Assembly: GCA_017391185.1 (NCBI GenBank)
Contig: JAFOZN010000040.1
Span: 1 to 6,979 of the forward strand
Origin: Alistipes sp.
GTDB lineage: Bacteria > Bacteroidota > Bacteroidia > Bacteroidales > Rikenellaceae
DNA length: 6,979 nucleotides
Reading direction: 5' to 3'
Shown here: positions 5,788 through 6,979 of the stretch, piece after piece
How the letters are laid out: each line of letters starts with the position of its first letter
Position numbering within the stretch: the stretch's first letter is position 1
The notes under the pieces: model-generated
Database searches by the model: none
The model's input: the letters and a program-made list of their open reading frames with translations, nothing else
Told to the model about the DNA's origin: nothing
Position numbers and translations under genes: made by a program

Positions 5788-6384
5788 TTAGAATAGCTCC
5801 AACTGCTCTGGAGCACAGTTAAACGTCTTGCGGTGATAGGGTGAGAGTCCATACTCACGCACCGCAAGGCGATGTTTTTTTGTAGGATAACCCTTATTCC
5901 CATCCCAACCATATTGAGGATACTCCTCATGTAGGCGCAACATATATTCATCGCGGTGAGTCTTAGCCAAGACAGATGCCGCCGCGATATTGGCATACTT
6001 GCCATCGCCCTTGACAATACATTTATAAGGAATATCGCTCGCGGGATAGAAGCGATTGCCGTCAATGGCCAAAAACTCAGGCCTTACCTTAAGACGGCTG
6101 ACGGCCACGTTCATACCCTCGAACGAGGCCTTGAGGATATTGATCTGATCGATACGCTCCGCCGTAACCTCCGCCACGGCCCATGCCACAGCTTCGCGCT
6201 CGATGATGGGGCGCAGCTCATTGCGCTGACGCTCGGTCATCTGTTTGGAGTCGTTGAGCAAGGGGTGATAGAAATCGGGTGGCAAAATAACCGCCGCCGC
6301 AAAGACACTACCAGCCAAGCATCCGCGCCCAGCCTCATCGCAACCTGCCTCAAGAAGTGAGGTTTGGAAAGAGTTCTCTAACAT
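5788..6384 (-). CDS. rnhB: Ribonuclease HII
   Basis: RNase HII cuts the RNA strand of RNA-DNA hybrids and starts removal of single ribonucleotides misincorporated in DNA. The 198-residue protein has the diagnostic DEAGRG at 16-21 (D16, E17), AIDGN at 106-110 (D108), and KGDGKYANIAAASVLAKTHRD at about 125-145, where D127 completes the catalytic carboxylates. GYPTKKH at 165-171 is also typical. I choose the ATG at 6384. A frame extending to a TTG at 6393 is unlikely, because that TTG is part of the promoter -7 element (6391-6398). The promoter is so close that the transcript should be leaderless or nearly so. The gene converges with the VOC gene and is divergent from the membrane protein gene; no terminator is evident after its stop. 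Confidence 0.95.
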   Translation of the reverse strand: MLENSFQTSLLEAGCDEAGRGCLAGSVFAAAVILPPDFYHPLLNDSKQMTERQRNELRPIIEREAVAWAVAEVTAERIDQINILKASFEGMNVAVSRLKVRPEFLAIDGNRFYPASDIPYKCIVKGDGKYANIAAASVLAKTHRDEYMLRLHEEYPQYGWDGNKGYPTKKHRLAVREYGLSPYHRKTFNCAPEQLELF

Positions 6385-6390
6385 ATAGGA

Positions 6391-6421
6391 CAAAATTAGA
6401 GAAAAGATTTTATTATTACAA
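6391..6421 (-). promoter_or_regulatory. Bacteroidota-type promoter for rnhB
   Basis: On the minus strand TTG (6421-6419) is followed after exactly 20 bases by TAATTTTG (6398-6391), a full match to the phylum consensus. The last G of the -7 element is only six bases before the rnhB ATG at 6384, so the predicted transcription start falls at or within a couple of bases of the start codon. Confidence 0.72.
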
Positions 6422-6445
6422 GGCAGATGACTTCTCTTTTTTTAT

Positions 6446-6453
6446 TACTTTTG
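6446..6453 (+). promoter_or_regulatory. Probable -7 element for the right-hand membrane protein gene
   Basis: TACTTTTG matches TAnnTTTG. Transcription would start near 6460, about 53 bases before the ATG at 6513. No TTG occurs at the expected -33 distance. Its upstream region overlaps that of the divergent rnhB promoter. Confidence 0.45.
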
Positions 6454-6512
6454 TAGAGCGTTTCTGGCATAGAATTGCTACCTGAAATGCACTACTAATT
6501 TTCCACAGAGAT

Positions 6513-6979
6513 ATGGCAGCTAAACACGCAGTACAACATAGAGGTTTCGACCTTACACTCACACTTCTGCTCATCGCATTGGTCACCACACTCCGTTCAC
6601 TCTACTTTCCTTCGGGTGATGAGTCGATAGCCAATGTGGCAACCCCCATCGGCGCTTGGTTACAACACCTGCAGGGGATGATTCCCACACTCTCGGCTCT
6701 GATTTGGGGAGCATTCATACTCATGGCAGGCATGAGCGTGGGACGTTATGGAGTACGATATTCGTTATATCCAGCCTATACACTCATGGCAATTCCGATT
6801 TTCGGTGCAGTAGCTACGTGTGTTATGGTCAGCAGAGATTATATGGTCTCGATGTCTGCAGCTCTCATCATGCTCTTGGCCACAAAGTATATACATCGCT
6901 GTGTGATGCGCTCGAAGGGTTTTAGCGATCTCTCGCTGGCGATGTTGGCATACGGTACATTACCCCTCATATATGCCCC
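6513..6979 (+). CDS. Unrecognised multi-pass inner-membrane protein, 3' end cut by window
   Basis: The ATG at 6513 opens a frame that runs off the right edge with 155 complete codons. I do not recognise the family. A short basic/polar N-terminus (MAAKHAVQHRGFD) precedes a first hydrophobic span at about 14-31. Further spans lie at about 57-77, 88-107 and 109-126, and a fifth begins near 140. Between the first two is a soluble loop of about 25 residues (PSGDESIANVATPIG). No catalytic or transporter signature is visible. Coding nature is supported by the long open frame, the regular hydrophobic pattern and the -7 element upstream at 6446-6453. The start follows an AGAG-containing stretch that is at best a weak ribosome site. 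It may be a conserved Bacteroidales membrane protein, but its role is unknown. Confidence 0.85.
   Translation, partial: MAAKHAVQHRGFDLTLTLLLIALVTTLRSLYFPSGDESIANVATPIGAWLQHLQGMIPTLSALIWGAFILMAGMSVGRYGVRYSLYPAYTLMAIPIFGAVATCVMVSRDYMVSMSAALIMLLATKYIHRCVMRSKGFSDLSLAMLAYGTLPLIYA

Noticed and set aside
5773..5820. Possible hairpins between the convergent VOC gene and rnhB
   Set aside because: The stems are only 5-6 bp, overlap rnhB coding sequence and lack a T-run, so a terminator cannot be claimed.
6656..6925. 89-codon plus-strand frame at the right end
   Set aside because: It is an out-of-frame shadow of the membrane protein gene starting at 6513, which has the better hydrophobic pattern and an upstream -7 element.

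Overview
The window looks like ordinary chromosomal DNA from a member of the Bacteroidota, most likely the order Bacteroidales. Genus cannot be fixed from the sequence. Three intergenic regions carry an almost perfect Bacteroidota-type promoter (TTG, a 20-bp spacer, then TAnnTTTG). The leaders before yebC and the VOC gene are A-rich with no Shine-Dalgarno motif, which is usual in this phylum. Gene density is high and no stretch over 300 bases lacks a gene. I see no tRNA, rRNA, CRISPR array, insertion sequence or phage gene.

Left part (1-1796, minus strand): a gene row reading leftward encodes a Sua5/YrdC/TsaC-type threonylcarbamoyl-AMP synthase, then a 52-codon remnant of a hotdog-fold acyl-CoA thioesterase, then an aspartate kinase that runs off the left edge. 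The remnant stops in an ATGA overlap with the kinase start. The kinase also has a leucine-codon profile unlike the other genes sampled. The two facts together suggest a rearrangement, deletion or assembly junction near 1068-1100.

Middle (1797-5293): a divergent promoter region leads rightward into yebC, a translation or regulatory factor, which ends in a strong intrinsic terminator. Converging on it from the right are surE (5'/3'-nucleotidase), a three-helix membrane sensor histidine kinase, and a NarL/FixJ-type response regulator whose ATG overlaps the kinase stop by one base. These three probably form one transcription unit, with metabolic or stationary-phase signalling as a loose guess.

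Right part (5294-6979): surE is divergent from a small (103 aa) VOC/glyoxalase-like protein that converges on rnhB (ribonuclease HII). rnhB is divergent from an unrecognised multi-pass membrane protein that runs off the right edge. The rnhB promoter lies so close to its ATG that the mRNA should be leaderless or nearly so.

Most genes are housekeeping families (lysine/threonine pathway entry, tRNA t6A modification, translation, nucleotide turnover, RNA-DNA hybrid removal). I found no convincing new multi-gene system. The items worth a second look are the truncated thioesterase/lysC junction, the near-leaderless rnhB mRNA, the compact VOC protein with apparently intact metal ligands, and a 16-bp palindrome upstream of the histidine kinase.
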